From JBGOUV01 sp041477815 (GTDB lineage: Bacteria > Acidobacteriota > Terriglobia > Bryobacterales > JACQDG01): 40,888 bases of DNA. This document shows, one piece after another, positions 16,201-23,619 of the stretch. Both the position numbers and the translations under genes were made by a program. Below the pieces are notes generated by a model. The model ran no database searches and was not told the DNA's origin. It saw only the letters and a list, made by a program, of their open reading frames with translations. Numbering within the stretch: position 1 is the stretch's first letter; every line of letters starts with the position of its first letter. Location: contig JBGOUV010000007.1 in the NCBI GenBank assembly GCA_041477815.1, positions 1-40,888 on the forward strand, in the 5' to 3' direction.

Positions 16201-16735
16201 CGCTCGAAGCGTTCCGGCCCCCGCTGATCCAGGGCGTCGAGCCGCTTCCCGGAATCACTCCCGGCACCAGGACCGCCAGACCGAACGGACTACGGCCGTT
16301 CAGAGGCAGGTCGATCATCGCTTTGTTGGTGATGAGGGTGGAGACGGCCGAAGTGGAAGTGGCGAGCTGCGCCACGGCCGCGCTCACCTCCACCGTGGTG
16401 GTCACGGCGCCGACCTTCAGCGGGATCTCCAGGGCGATGGTCTGCTGGACGCTCAGCTTGATGTCGGACGTGACGTGCTTATCGAATCCGGTCTTTTCCA
16501 CGGTCAGCCGATACTCGCCCGGAATCAGGTAAGGCTGCACGAAGCTCCCGGCGGAGTTGGTGATCGTCGCCTGCCGGACTCCGGTGTTTTGGTTTTCAAT
16601 GTTGACTGTCGCGTCGGGCACCGCGGAGCCGGTGCCGTCGACCACGCGGCCCTGAATGGTCCCGGTCGCCGTTTGGGCGGCGGCGGAAGCGCAGAACACG
16701 ATCCCGGCAACGCTGAGAATCAGAACCCTGGACAT
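13253..16735 (-). CDS. Oar-like TonB-dependent receptor with carboxypeptidase-regulatory domain (1)
   Basis: 1160 aa. The signal peptide ends A-S-A-A-A-Q (about 21). Residues 25-105 are a Cna-B-like carboxypeptidase-regulatory domain (G-T-I-Q-G-R-V-V-D, A-G-S-F, P-G-E-Y-R-L-T-V-E). A plug follows (L-P-L-N-G-R-S-P-F, E-F-A-V-I-T-N, R-S-G-T-N-A-L-H-G-S), then a long outer-membrane barrel rich in aromatic strands. It ends in L-K-L-E-F, the C-terminal Phe expected for barrel assembly. It should take up or sense an unknown large ligand with TonB energy. AAGGAGG sits seven bases before the ATG. No transport partner is adjacent; the divergent genes are DUF29 and an oxidoreductase. Confidence 0.93.
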   Translation of the reverse strand: MSRVLILSVAGIVFCASAAAQTATGTIQGRVVDGTGSAVPDATVNIENQNTGVRQATITNSAGSFVQPYLIPGEYRLTVEKTGFDKHVTSDIKLSVQQTIALEIPLKVGAVTTTVEVSAAVAQLATSTSAVSTLITNKAMIDLPLNGRSPFGLAVLVPGVIPGSGSTPWISGGRNASSEITIDGASIIVPENNVSINDTGYQPIVDTVEEFAVITNAVAAEFGRTGGGVITVATRSGTNALHGSVFEYLRNSKLDANSWSNNRNGVKLGAFQRNQFGGTAGGPVFLPKLYDGRNRTFFFFAEQSTRTRSESTGTATVPLETWKNGDFSDFRNGNGQAITIYDPLNVAQDAAGNWIRQPFAGNRIPRERMDPVALNMLQYWPRPNAVPTNQYTVQNNFFTAGKGRSSDDRFDSRLDHNFSERFRTWARGSYSNGPNFPFNGFGNVATPIGDGVSYNTAYNVALNSVYTFNPSTILNFSYGFARKINHKDPFSRGVDLQGLGFPQAVAAAAAEQAIEFPRMDIGGTNGVTSLGQATFSTQRIQPSGHDTRADLTKVFARHTVKGGVEYRKLFINFTQHGQPSGNYTFNNGWTQRQVGAANSTTQGAGMASYLLGMLGGGQLSHTFSGATASSYWGFYIQDDWKVTPKLTLNVGLRWDVDIPRTERYNRMSYWEIDAKSPIAGKVAAFPNLVGAMRFVTPEHRRQTPTDLNNWGPRFGFAYQIDPKTVFRGAYAVLYSSSVLQASGTSGSSGTQGFTSSTGITTSLDGGVTPVATLRNPFPLGFNRPEGAAGGEATQLGLGIDASFFNDYVNPIIQQWNANLQRNLGAGFVIELGYLGSKGNHLIDGESNMTYNQLPASYFALGNQLLGSNQVVNPFFGVITNPTSPLSQPRVAYNQLLRAYPQYQSVNAFRKPQANSLYHSFTLGVNKRYSHGLNLQLSYTGGKLIDDASQTVTFLGAAGQKQDFYNRKAERSLSAQDVSSRLVISANYELPFGKNRTFLRSAPAPVDWILGGWQVNGIITFQTAIPLQISNGGNFTNLGSPGQRPNNNGKSAKKDGPIADRLNSFFDQTTFSQAGNFTFGNTSRTSPDLRPPGTRAFDASLFKKFQIHEKARAEFRVEGFNAPNHPIWNGPGTDVSQPGSFGVITSKGTQRNLQLALKLEF

Positions 16736-16816
16736 GCAATCCCCTCCTTGGTGCGGTGGCGTCAGTATATACCCAAGGGCGGCCTCGCGGTATGATAGGT
16801 TCGGAAATTAAAGTTT

Positions 16817-17254
16817 ATGATGGCCAAGGATCTTTACGATCAGGATTTCGTTCAGTGGACGACCCGGAACGCCGAGTTGCTCCGGGCGGGCCGCGTGCAG
16901 GAAGCCGACCTCGAGCATATCGCTGAGGAAATCGAAGATATCGGAAAGAGCCAGCGCCGGGCCGTGGAGAGCCGCCTGGAAGTACCTCTGGCCCACTTAC
17001 TGAAATGGCATTTCCAGCCGGATCAGCGAAGGGCGAGTTGGAAGGCCACTATCAAGCTCCAGCGATCCAAAATCGCGAAGGTGCTGCGGGAGAATCCGAG
17101 CCTTCGCAACGCGCCGGCCGAGGAGCTTGCCGACGCCTACGGCAATGCCGTCATCCAAGCGGCGGGCGAGACCGGCCGGCCCGAAGACAGGTTTCCTGCC
17201 TCCTGCCCCTTCTCCCCGGAGCAGATCCTGGCCCCCGGATTCTTCCCCCAGTAA
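16817..17254 (+). CDS. DUF29-family protein
   Basis: 145 aa (144 from the second ATG at 16820). The sequence L-Y-D-Q-D-F-V-Q-W-T, L-E-H-I-A-E-E-I-E-D-I-G-K-S-Q-R-R-A-V-E and L-L-K-W-H-F-Q-P matches DUF29, a mostly helical family of unknown function that is abundant in cyanobacteria and a few other phyla. The oxidoreductase gene begins three bases after its stop, so the two are probably cotranscribed. It is divergent from TonB receptor 1 across 80 bp. Confidence 0.88.
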   Translation: MMAKDLYDQDFVQWTTRNAELLRAGRVQEADLEHIAEEIEDIGKSQRRAVESRLEVPLAHLLKWHFQPDQRRASWKATIKLQRSKIAKVLRENPSLRNAPAEELADAYGNAVIQAAGETGRPEDRFPASCPFSPEQILAPGFFPQ

Positions 17255-17257
17255 GAT

Positions 17258-18190
17258 ATGGTCCGCTGGGTCGTAGTCGGTATTGGTGACATCTCCACCA
17301 GGCGTGTCCTGCCCGCCCTTCAGGCGGAGGCGCGCAGCACCCTCTACGGCGTGGTTTCCCGCGACCCGGAGAAGGGCCGCGCCCACTCCGCCCGCGTCTG
17401 GACCGGCCTCGACCAGGCCCTTCTCGATCCCCACGTCGACGCCGTCTACATCGCCACCCCCGTCTTTCTCCATGCGCCTCTAGCCCTCGCCGCCATGCGC
17501 GCGGGACGTCATGTCCTGTGCGAAAAGCCCATGGCCATGAACTACCAGGAGGCTCAGGAGATGGTACGGGTCGCCCGCGAGACCGGCCTGAAGTTCGGCG
17601 TCGCCTACTACCGGCGGTTCTATCCCAAACTCCTGCGCGCCCGCGACCTGCTGGCGTCGGGCGCCATCGGCCAGCCCGTCCTCGCCGAGCTGGCCTGCCA
17701 CCACTGGTTCACCGCCCCGGACGGCCACCGCGCCTGGCTCCTCGACCCCGCGAAGGCCGGCGGCGGGCCGCTATACGACATAGCCTCCCACCGCATCGAC
17801 CTGCTGAACTTCCTGTTCGGCCGTCCCACCCGCGTTTCCGCTCATCTCTCCAACGCGGTGCACCGTTTCGCCGTGGAGGACTGCGCCACCGTCCTGCTCG
17901 AATACGAATCCGGCGTGCGGGGCTTGATCGACGTGCGCTGGCATTCGAAGGTAGCGCGCGACGAGTGCCGCTTTCGGGGCACGGACGGCGAGCTCGACCT
18001 CACCCCGCTCAACGATCCGCGGCTGGTCGCCCCCGGGGGCATCGAGCAACACCCCCTGCCCCCCAACCCTCATCTTCCCCTGCTGGAGAACTTTGTGGCC
18101 GCCCTCCTGGACGATCAACCCCTGGTGTCCAGCGGCGAGACGGCCCTGCTCACCGACGCCGCCACCCACTCGGCCCTCCACCGCCCCTAG
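17258..18190 (+). CDS. Gfo/Idh/MocA-family NAD(P)-dependent oxidoreductase
   Basis: 310 aa. An N-terminal Rossmann fold carries G-I-G-D-I-S-T-R-R-V (dinucleotide loop). C-E-K-P-M-A-M-N holds the family's E-K-P motif, whose lysine helps position substrate. The C-terminal alpha/beta domain follows (D-I-A-S-H-R-I-D-L-L-N). Substrates are usually sugars, inositols or related polyols; which one is not evident. No signal peptide, so cytoplasmic. The neighbour is DUF29, three bases upstream. Confidence 0.92.
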   Translation: MVRWVVVGIGDISTRRVLPALQAEARSTLYGVVSRDPEKGRAHSARVWTGLDQALLDPHVDAVYIATPVFLHAPLALAAMRAGRHVLCEKPMAMNYQEAQEMVRVARETGLKFGVAYYRRFYPKLLRARDLLASGAIGQPVLAELACHHWFTAPDGHRAWLLDPAKAGGGPLYDIASHRIDLLNFLFGRPTRVSAHLSNAVHRFAVEDCATVLLEYESGVRGLIDVRWHSKVARDECRFRGTDGELDLTPLNDPRLVAPGGIEQHPLPPNPHLPLLENFVAALLDDQPLVSSGETALLTDAATHSALHRP

Positions 18191-18218
18191 CACCCATAAC
18201 CCGGCGCCCAACACCCAT

Positions 18219-18233
18219 CACCCATTACCTATC
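18219..18233. repeat. 15-bp direct repeat, copy 1, over the lipoprotein stop codon
   Basis: CACCCATTACCTATC, identical to 19281-19295. The lipoprotein stop (complement of CTA, 18229-18231) lies inside it. It is embedded in C/A-rich microrepeats (CACCCATAACCC, CAACACCCATCA). Confidence 0.8.
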
Positions 18234-19287
18234 TGGCCTGCACCACTAGATCTACCGGATTCATGCCCACCGGGATCATGGTAAACAGGCGGAACGTTTC
18301 TCTCCCCTGCTCGATGCGGCGGCGGATGACCGCCATGTCGCCCGACCGCCGGTTCAGCGCCAGGGCGTACTGGTTGTCCGGCGTCAAGGCCACCCGGTGC
18401 GGGCCGTCCCCCACCGGCACCGCCGCCAGCGTCCGCCGCTGCTCTATATCGATAGCCGACACGGTATTCGCTCCGCTGTTGGCGACATACAGGAGGCGGT
18501 TATCCGCCGAGATGGCCAGGCCCCGCGGCTCGGTCCCCGCCAGCAGCGGCTGGTCCACCTCGTCCCGGTAGGCCGAGACGATCATCACCGTGCCGCTGTC
18601 GCCGCCCGAGACAAACAACTCGCCTCCATCGGGCTTGAAACGCATGGCCTCCGGCCGGGTGTTCAACGGCAGCCGGGAGATCAGCCGTCCGGCCGCCAGA
18701 TCGATGGCCACCAGCACCCCCTCTCCCCGATCGGCTACAAACACCTGCCGGCCGTCGTACCGCACCGCCACCGCCGCCGGCTCCCGCCCCACCCGAATCG
18801 CCGCCACGATCTTCCGCCGCTCCAGATCGACCACCACCGCCTCGCCCGACACCAGCGACACGCCGGCCCAGCGCTCGTCCGGCGCCACATCGAAGTCCAC
18901 CGCCGGCGCCGGCAACGGGATCGGCGTCCCCTGCTCCCCGATCCGGACTGCCCGGTCCTCCAGTACATAGAGCTTCTTTCCAAGCCACAGCCGCCTCGGT
19001 TGGACCCCCGCCGGAACGGTCCGCAGCACCTGCAGCCTCTCCGTGTCCACCAGCGTCACCCCGCCTTCTCCAAGTACATACAGGAGCCGCCTCGCCGGAT
19101 CCGAAGCCAGCTCCAGCGGCCGGCTCCGCAGCGGGATGGGGCGCCGCAGCGTAAAGGAGGCCAGATCCACCACGGTCAGGCTGGAGTTGCCCGCGGCCAC
19201 AAACGCATAGCCCTCAAAAATGGTGTCCCGCGGCCGCCCGCACCCCGCCAGCAGCAACGCCAGCACCAACCACCACCCACCACCCAT
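18229..19287 (-). CDS. Beta-propeller (YncE-like) lipoprotein
   Basis: 352 aa. The leader ends L-L-L-A-G-C16, a lipobox, so the mature protein is lipid-anchored. Seven or so repeats of about 45 residues follow (V-V-D-L-A-S-F-T-L, V-D-T-E-R-L-Q-V-L, A-I-D-L-A-A-G-R-L, A-I-D-I-E-Q-R-R), each with the V-x-D/I-D strand pattern of YncE/cytochrome-d1-type propellers. Such proteins are scaffolds or ligand binders. The gene overlaps the DAHP synthase stop by one base (TAATG) and is bracketed by 15-bp direct repeats at both its start and its stop. Confidence 0.88.
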   Translation of the reverse strand: MGGGWWLVLALLLAGCGRPRDTIFEGYAFVAAGNSSLTVVDLASFTLRRPIPLRSRPLELASDPARRLLYVLGEGGVTLVDTERLQVLRTVPAGVQPRRLWLGKKLYVLEDRAVRIGEQGTPIPLPAPAVDFDVAPDERWAGVSLVSGEAVVVDLERRKIVAAIRVGREPAAVAVRYDGRQVFVADRGEGVLVAIDLAAGRLISRLPLNTRPEAMRFKPDGGELFVSGGDSGTVMIVSAYRDEVDQPLLAGTEPRGLAISADNRLLYVANSGANTVSAIDIEQRRTLAAVPVGDGPHRVALTPDNQYALALNRRSGDMAVIRRRIEQGRETFRLFTMIPVGMNPVDLVVQAR

Positions 19288-19295
19288 TACCTATC
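19281..19295. repeat. 15-bp direct repeat, copy 2, over the lipoprotein start and aroF stop
   Basis: CACCCATTACCTATC, identical to 18219-18233. It contains the lipoprotein ATG (complement, 19285-19287) and the DAHP synthase TAA (complement, 19287-19289). Upstream similarity extends a few bases with mismatches. Confidence 0.8.
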
Positions 19296-20309
19296 ACCCG
19301 CCCGAGCTGCGAGCAGCCGGGCGATAGCTTGGCACTCCGCCGCCAGCTCGGCAAACTGCTCCGGATAGAGCGACTGATACCCGTCCGACAGCGCCTGGTC
19401 CGGATGCGGATGCACCTCCACCAGCAACCCCGCCGCCCCCGCCGCCACCGCCGCCCGCGCCATCGGCAGCACCTTGTCCCGCTTTCCCGTTCCGTGACTG
19501 GGGTCGGCGATGATCGGCAAGTGGCTCAACCGCTGCACCGCCGGGACCACGCTGAGGTCGAGGGTATTGCGCGTATGGTCGGCGAAGGTCCGCACCCCGC
19601 GCTCGCACAGGATCACCTGGTAGTTCCCCTCCGACAGGAGATATTCCGCCGCCATCAGGAATTCTTCCAGCGTCGACGACATCCCGCGCTTCAGCAGCAC
19701 CGGCAGGCGCGCCCGCCCCGCCCGCCGCAGCAGCGAAAAGTTCTGCATGTTGCGCGCCCCGATCTGGACGCAGTCGGCGTACCGCTCCACCAGGTCAAAG
19801 GTCTCGACGTCGATGGCCTCGGTCACCACTCCCAGCCCGGTCTCGGCCCGCGCCTCGGCCAGCAACTTCAGCCCCTCTTCGGCCAGTCCCTGAAAGGCGT
19901 AAGGCGACGTGCGCGGCTTGTAGGCGCCTCCACGCAGAAGCTGCGCCCCCGCCCCCTTCACCGCCTTGGCCGTCTCCAGGATCTGCTCGCGGCTCTCCAC
20001 CGAGCAAGGCCCCGCGATCAGGACCAGCTCCGGGCCGCCCACCGCCACCCCGTTCACCTCCACCACGGTGTCCTCGGGCTTCATGTCGCGGCTCACCAGC
20101 TTGAAAGGTTTTGATACCCGAATGGCCTCCGCCACCCCGGGCAGGCCCTCAAACTCGGCCGGATCCACGGGCCCCGCATTTCCCGTGACCCCGACAGCGG
20201 TGCGCTGCTCGCCGGGAATCACGTGAGCCCGGAACCCCAGCTTCTGAATCTTTTCGCAGACGCCGGCGATCTCGGCCTCGCCCGCCTGGGCCCGCATCAC
20301 GATGAGCAC
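19287..20309 (-). CDS. aroF: 3-deoxy-7-phosphoheptulonate (DAHP) synthase, type I beta
   Basis: 340 aa from a GTG start. Condenses phosphoenolpyruvate and erythrose 4-phosphate, the first step of the shikimate pathway to aromatic amino acids. The N-terminal about 75 residues form the ferredoxin-like regulatory domain of the type I beta group. The barrel has G-P-C-S-V-E-S, G-G-A-Y-K-P-R-T-S-P-Y-A-F-Q-G (PEP and substrate site) and I-A-D-P-S-H-G-T-G-K-R (metal site). Length is normal. It is divergent from tRNA-Ala across 34 bp, and the lipoprotein gene starts inside its stop. Confidence 0.95.
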   Translation of the reverse strand: MLIVMRAQAGEAEIAGVCEKIQKLGFRAHVIPGEQRTAVGVTGNAGPVDPAEFEGLPGVAEAIRVSKPFKLVSRDMKPEDTVVEVNGVAVGGPELVLIAGPCSVESREQILETAKAVKGAGAQLLRGGAYKPRTSPYAFQGLAEEGLKLLAEARAETGLGVVTEAIDVETFDLVERYADCVQIGARNMQNFSLLRRAGRARLPVLLKRGMSSTLEEFLMAAEYLLSEGNYQVILCERGVRTFADHTRNTLDLSVVPAVQRLSHLPIIADPSHGTGKRDKVLPMARAAVAAGAAGLLVEVHPHPDQALSDGYQSLYPEQFAELAAECQAIARLLAARAGDR

Positions 20310-20343
20310 CTTAGTATGGTACGATGGATTCAGTCAGACTTGT

Positions 20344-20419
20344 GGGCCTGTGGCGCAGTTGGGAGCGCGCTTCCATGGCATGGAAGAGGTCGAGAGTTCG
20401 AATCTCTCCAGGTCCACCA
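20344..20419 (+). tRNA. tRNA-Ala (anticodon GGC), CCA encoded
   Basis: 76 nt. Acceptor stem GGGCCTG/CAGGTCC with one G-T pair, D stem GCGC/GCGC, anticodon stem CTTCC/GGAAG with loop ATGGCAT (anticodon GGC), T arm GAGAG-TTCGAAT-CTCTC, and an encoded 3' CCA. It reads GCC codons, and probably GCT by wobble. Confidence 0.95.
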
Positions 20420-20643
20420 AAAGCCCTCAAACACTTACCACCACTCACCCGCAGAACGCCGCCCGTGGAGTCTGAATGGTGTCCCCCTCATTGCCCCCCC
20501 CTGGTCTGAACGATTATCGCAGCTTCCGCGATGGTGGCAGCACCGGACTGCCGGGTGCTTCGCCGAAGGCGTTCCTGTCTCGCCGGTGGCTTTGTTCCCA
20601 GCGGCCCGGTGCGGCGCCTCAGGCCGGTGCCTGGATCGCCGTG

Positions 20644-20889
20644 CTACTGCAAGACCGTGTGTGCCTCGGCAAGGAGCGATTGCGGCAGCGTGATCCCAAT
20701 CCTCTCCGCCGCCCGGGTATTCACGATCAAGCGCAGGTGCGCATCATACGTGAGCGGCAGGTCCCCCGGCTTGGCCCCCTTGAGAATCTTGTCCACGTAA
20801 GAGGCGGCCAAACGGAATCGTTCAGGATGGTCCGCGCTGTACGACATCAATCCACCGGCGACGACCATCAGTTCGTCCGAAGTTTTGGC
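20644..20889 (-). pseudogene. C-terminal fragment of an ABC substrate-binding protein
   Basis: 81 codons reading V-V-A-G-G-L-M-S-Y-S-A-D, A-A-S-Y-V-D-K-I-L-K-G-A-K-P-G-D-L-P and I-T-L-P-Q-S-L-L-A. These are hallmarks of the last third of ABC_sub_bind (DUF534-type) periplasmic binding proteins. The N-terminal two thirds and the transporter genes are missing. The fragment begins directly after the TAG of the DUF4380-like gene and in the same frame, so it looks like a genomic scar rather than a working gene. Confidence 0.75.
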
Positions 20890-21849
20890 CTACCGGCCCA
20901 CCAGAGGCAGCACCACCCGGTCCAACTCCGCATCCGTCCAGTTCCCTACTTTGACGTTGTGGTGCAGCGTCCAGCGCTCCGTGTGCTGCACCGCGGCTCC
21001 CGGCTCCACCTTAGCCAGCGGGCCAAGCGTCTCCAACTCGAGGAAGTCGGCGTTGGTGAAGGTCTCGAACGAGCAGCCGAAGTCCGTGTAGGTCTTAGAG
21101 GCATCGGCCTGGTACCGCTTGACGAATAGATCCGAGCCGAGCAGGTAGGCGGCCCAGGTACGGGTGTGGAAGAAGCCGGCCTTCTGGGGATCGGCGTTCT
21201 GGGGGTCCTGGCGAAGGATCAGGTACTTTTTGGTGATCTTCCACCGCGGGTCGGAGAAGTCGGTGAAGGCCCACATGACCAGAGGATGCGTCGGCGCCAG
21301 CACCTCCGGGTGCTTGCCCCGGGGCGGGAAGCCGCTCACCGCGGCGCCGCCCGGCGCCATCATGCTCAGCGCCCAGGGCGCCAGCTCGACCGGCCACTGG
21401 TTGCGGTTGGTCAGCTTGTGGAGCACCTCGACCCCCGAGCCGCTCTCGCCCAGGCGAACGATAATCTCCTTCTGAATACCCGTCGCCGGCTCGACCGGCT
21501 GGGTGGCCCGCAGGCTGGCGCCCTCGACCTTCACCTCCACCGGTCCATTGTCCGGTGAGTAGGTACGGGGCATGGCCTCGGGCGCGTGCCAAATCCGGTG
21601 TCCGCCAATGAGCTGCCACTCGCCGGACCCCGTCTTGCCGAGGCTCTTGGCCTCCTCCCAAAACAGGTTCTGGCCGCCGGAGAAACCGTAGCGGATGATC
21701 CGTGGGCCGATGTCGGAGGTGACCACCAGCTCGACTTCGCCGTTGGTGATGCGGTAGCAGTTGGGCCAGCCTTTGTAAGGGGTTTTGTCGATTCTTACGG
21801 CGGCGTAGGTGGTCAGGGTCAGGGCGACAGCAGCGGCTAACAGGCGCAT
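20890..21849 (-). CDS. Secreted DUF4380-like / aldose-epimerase-fold protein
   Basis: 319 aa from the ATG at 21849; a longer frame to 21999 adds an unlikely Arg/Cys-rich lead. Signal peptide about 1-17 (M-R-L-L-A-A-A-V-A-L-T). The body is beta-rich with Y-K-G-W-P-N-C-Y-R-I-T-N-G, D-I-G-P-R-I-I-R-Y-G, G-G-H-R-I-W-H-A-P-E and E-V-L-H-K-L-T-N, a pattern like DUF4380 proteins with a galactose-mutarotase-type fold. Substrate unknown, perhaps a polysaccharide component. It ends E-L-D-R-V-V-L-P-L-V-G-R, then TAG and an in-frame ABC binding-protein fragment. Confidence 0.8.
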   Translation of the reverse strand: MRLLAAAVALTLTTYAAVRIDKTPYKGWPNCYRITNGEVELVVTSDIGPRIIRYGFSGGQNLFWEEAKSLGKTGSGEWQLIGGHRIWHAPEAMPRTYSPDNGPVEVKVEGASLRATQPVEPATGIQKEIIVRLGESGSGVEVLHKLTNRNQWPVELAPWALSMMAPGGAAVSGFPPRGKHPEVLAPTHPLVMWAFTDFSDPRWKITKKYLILRQDPQNADPQKAGFFHTRTWAAYLLGSDLFVKRYQADASKTYTDFGCSFETFTNADFLELETLGPLAKVEPGAAVQHTERWTLHHNVKVGNWTDAELDRVVLPLVGR

Positions 21850-21856
21850 GCCCGTA

Positions 21857-22067
21857 TCATGACACGGTTTCCAGCCGACGGCTGTTCTCGATGATGACCC
21901 GCGGCGCCGGGTTCTCCTGGGGAACCGGCAGTCCCTGAGCCTGGAGCAACCGGACGTGCTCCCGCATGCCCCACTTCGCCTGGTACAGGTGAGCTGCATC
22001 GCCGGGTTGCACTGGCCGCCGCCAAAGAAGGAAAGAGCCTGAACGCCTTGGTGTTGGAGAGGCTGGG
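21857..22067 (-). other. Unassigned remnant frame between two genes
   Basis: The frame contains H-L-Y-Q-A-K-W-G-M-R-E-H-V-R-L-L-Q-A-Q-G and ends R-R-L-E-T-V-S. It looks like the C-terminal helix of a hydrolase, with protein-like composition. I cannot assign a family and no start with a ribosome binding site is visible; the frame begins inside the SDR gene. Treat as debris or an unannotated short gene. Confidence 0.25.
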
Positions 22068-22808
22068 TCAGTAGGTCGCCCGGCCGCCGCTGATGTCATA
22101 GCAGGCCCCGGTGACGAACGAGCAGTCCGGGCTGGCGAGGAAATGGATCAGCGCCGCCACCTCCTCCACCGACCCCGTGCGGCCCATGGGTATCCGCTGG
22201 ACCATGTAGTCGATCTGAGCCGGAGTGAGTTGGTCCAGGATGCGGGTGCGGATGACGGCCGGCGTGATCGAATTGACGCAGATTCCTTCGGGAGCTACCT
22301 CTTTGGCCAGCGACTTGGTGAACGCAATCACCCCCGCCTTCGACGCCGAATAGGCCGTCATGTTGGGGTTGCCTTCCTTGCCGGCGATGGAAGCCACGTT
22401 GACGATGCGGCCGTAGCGGCGGGTGCGCATGTGCTGGATGACGGCCCGGCAACAGTAGAACACGCCGGTGAGGTTGACGGCCAGGCAGTCGTTCCAGTGC
22501 TCGTCGGTTTGTTCCCACAGCGGGGCGGCGCGGCCGCCGATGCCGGCGTTGTTGACCAGGATATCGATGCGGCCGGTGCGGGCGAGGATGGTCTGGACCA
22601 TCCGCTCCACGCTGTTGCGGTCGGTGACTTCGAGCGCGACGGCGATGGCGCCGGCGCCGATCTTCCCGGCGGCGGTCCAGGCGCCGGCCTCGTTGCGGTC
22701 GGCTACGGCTACCGTGGCGCCGGCCCGGGCCAAGCGCGCCGCCACCGCCTCGCCGATGCCCTCGGCCGCCCCGGTCACGATGGCGGTCTGGCCTGACAGA
22801 TCGAACAC
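22068..22808 (-). CDS. Short-chain dehydrogenase/reductase (FabG-like)
   Basis: 246 aa from a GTG start. Classical SDR: T12-G-A-A-E-G-I-G (12-18) binds the cofactor, N-N-A-G is at 86-89, and the catalytic residues are S140, Y153 and K157 (Y-S-A-S-K). V-A-D-R-N at about 35-39 favours NAD(H) (inference). Length suits the 3-oxoacyl-ACP reductase/polyol dehydrogenase group, but the substrate is not fixed. It overlaps the rplI stop by one base (TAGTG), so it rides at the end of the ribosomal operon. It may be unrelated to translation. Confidence 0.9.
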   Translation of the reverse strand: MFDLSGQTAIVTGAAEGIGEAVAARLARAGATVAVADRNEAGAWTAAGKIGAGAIAVALEVTDRNSVERMVQTILARTGRIDILVNNAGIGGRAAPLWEQTDEHWNDCLAVNLTGVFYCCRAVIQHMRTRRYGRIVNVASIAGKEGNPNMTAYSASKAGVIAFTKSLAKEVAPEGICVNSITPAVIRTRILDQLTPAQIDYMVQRIPMGRTGSVEEVAALIHFLASPDCSFVTGACYDISGGRATY

Positions 22809-23254
22809 TACTCCGCCCTGGTGACGACGATCTTGATCGGCGTCGAGACGCCCTGGTGCAGGTTGACGGTGACGGTATGCTCGCCCAGCATCCGGATGGG
22901 CTGCTCGATCTCGATCTTGTGACGATCGATGTTATAGCCGAGCTTGGCCAGCTCCTCGCCGATGCGCATGGCCGTGACCGACCCGAACAACTGCTCGCTC
23001 TCACCGGCCTTCTCGGCCACCGTGATGACCACGTCCTTCATCAGGACGGCCAGTTGTTCGGCGTCGCCCTTGAGCTTGGCCTCCTTGCGGAGGGCCGAGG
23101 CTTTGATGTCGGCGACGACTCTCTTGGTCCCGGCGGTGGCTTCGATGGCCAGTTTTCTGGGCAGCAGATAATTGCGGGCGTAGCCGGCGGCGACCTTTAC
23201 GGCGTCGCCGCGGCCGCCCAGCTTGGGGACATCGGTTTTTAGGATTACTTCCAT
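22808..23254 (-). CDS. rplI: 50S ribosomal protein L9
   Basis: 148 aa. M-E-V-I-L-K-T-D-V-P-K-L-G-R-R-like start (here K-L-G-G-R-G-D), V-K-V-A-A-G-Y-A-R-N-Y-L-L-P-R-K-L-A and a long connecting helix before the C-terminal domain (I-G-E-E-L-A-K-L-G-Y-N-I-D-R) are diagnostic of L9. Normal length. It binds 23S rRNA domain V region. Ten bases downstream of rpsR. Confidence 0.97.
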   Translation of the reverse strand: MEVILKTDVPKLGGRGDAVKVAAGYARNYLLPRKLAIEATAGTKRVVADIKASALRKEAKLKGDAEQLAVLMKDVVITVAEKAGESEQLFGSVTAMRIGEELAKLGYNIDRHKIEIEQPIRMLGEHTVTVNLHQGVSTPIKIVVTRAE

Positions 23255-23263
23255 GGGATTCTC

Positions 23264-23599
23264 CTATATCTCCGCGGCGAAGGGCAGCAGCGCGATGTTG
23301 CGGGCCTTCTTGATGGCCTCGGCCAACTGGCGCTGGTGGGGGTTGCAGACCCCGGAAATGCGGCGGGGGATGATGCGGCCGCGCTCGGCTACGAAGCCGC
23401 GGAGCAGGTTCACTTCCTTGTAGTTGATGCCATCGATCTTCTCGGTGCAGAACTTGCACACCTTCTTGCGGCGGAAATACTGCTTCTTGCCCTGGAGGGC
23501 GCCGGCTTTATCGGAGCCGGTGGTCCGGTCGCCCGAGCTGCGCGGACCGCTGCTGGGCCCTCTCCGGGGCCGGTCTTCCGGTTTGCGTTCGTCAGTCAT
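23264..23599 (-). CDS. rpsR: 30S ribosomal protein S18 with a long N-terminal extension
   Basis: 111 aa. The core (about 36-111) holds Y-F-R-R-K-K-V-C-K-F-C, Y-K-E-V-N-L-L-R-G-F-V and I-I-P-R-R-I-S-G-V-C-N-P-H-Q-R-Q, clear for S18. It keeps zinc-type cysteines (C-K-F-C and C-N). The first about 35 residues are basic, Pro/Ser/Gly-rich and disordered, longer than in E. coli S18. It pairs with S6 in the 30S platform; rpsF is 20 bases upstream in the same operon. Confidence 0.97.
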   Translation of the reverse strand: MTDERKPEDRPRRGPSSGPRSSGDRTTGSDKAGALQGKKQYFRRKKVCKFCTEKIDGINYKEVNLLRGFVAERGRIIPRRISGVCNPHQRQLAEAIKKARNIALLPFAAEI

Positions 23600-23619
23600 A
23601 TTCGCTCCCTATGTCGTGT

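Noticed and set aside
13982..16795. 937-aa open frame on the plus strand
   Set aside because: Antisense to the TonB receptor, whose domains and signal peptide are clear.
18397..19368. 323-aa plus-strand frame
   Set aside because: Antisense to the lipoprotein gene, with Arg/His/Pro bias and no family.
20344..20889. Genomic island integrated at tRNA-Ala
   Set aside because: No integrase, no duplicated tRNA 3' end, only a binding-protein fragment nearby.
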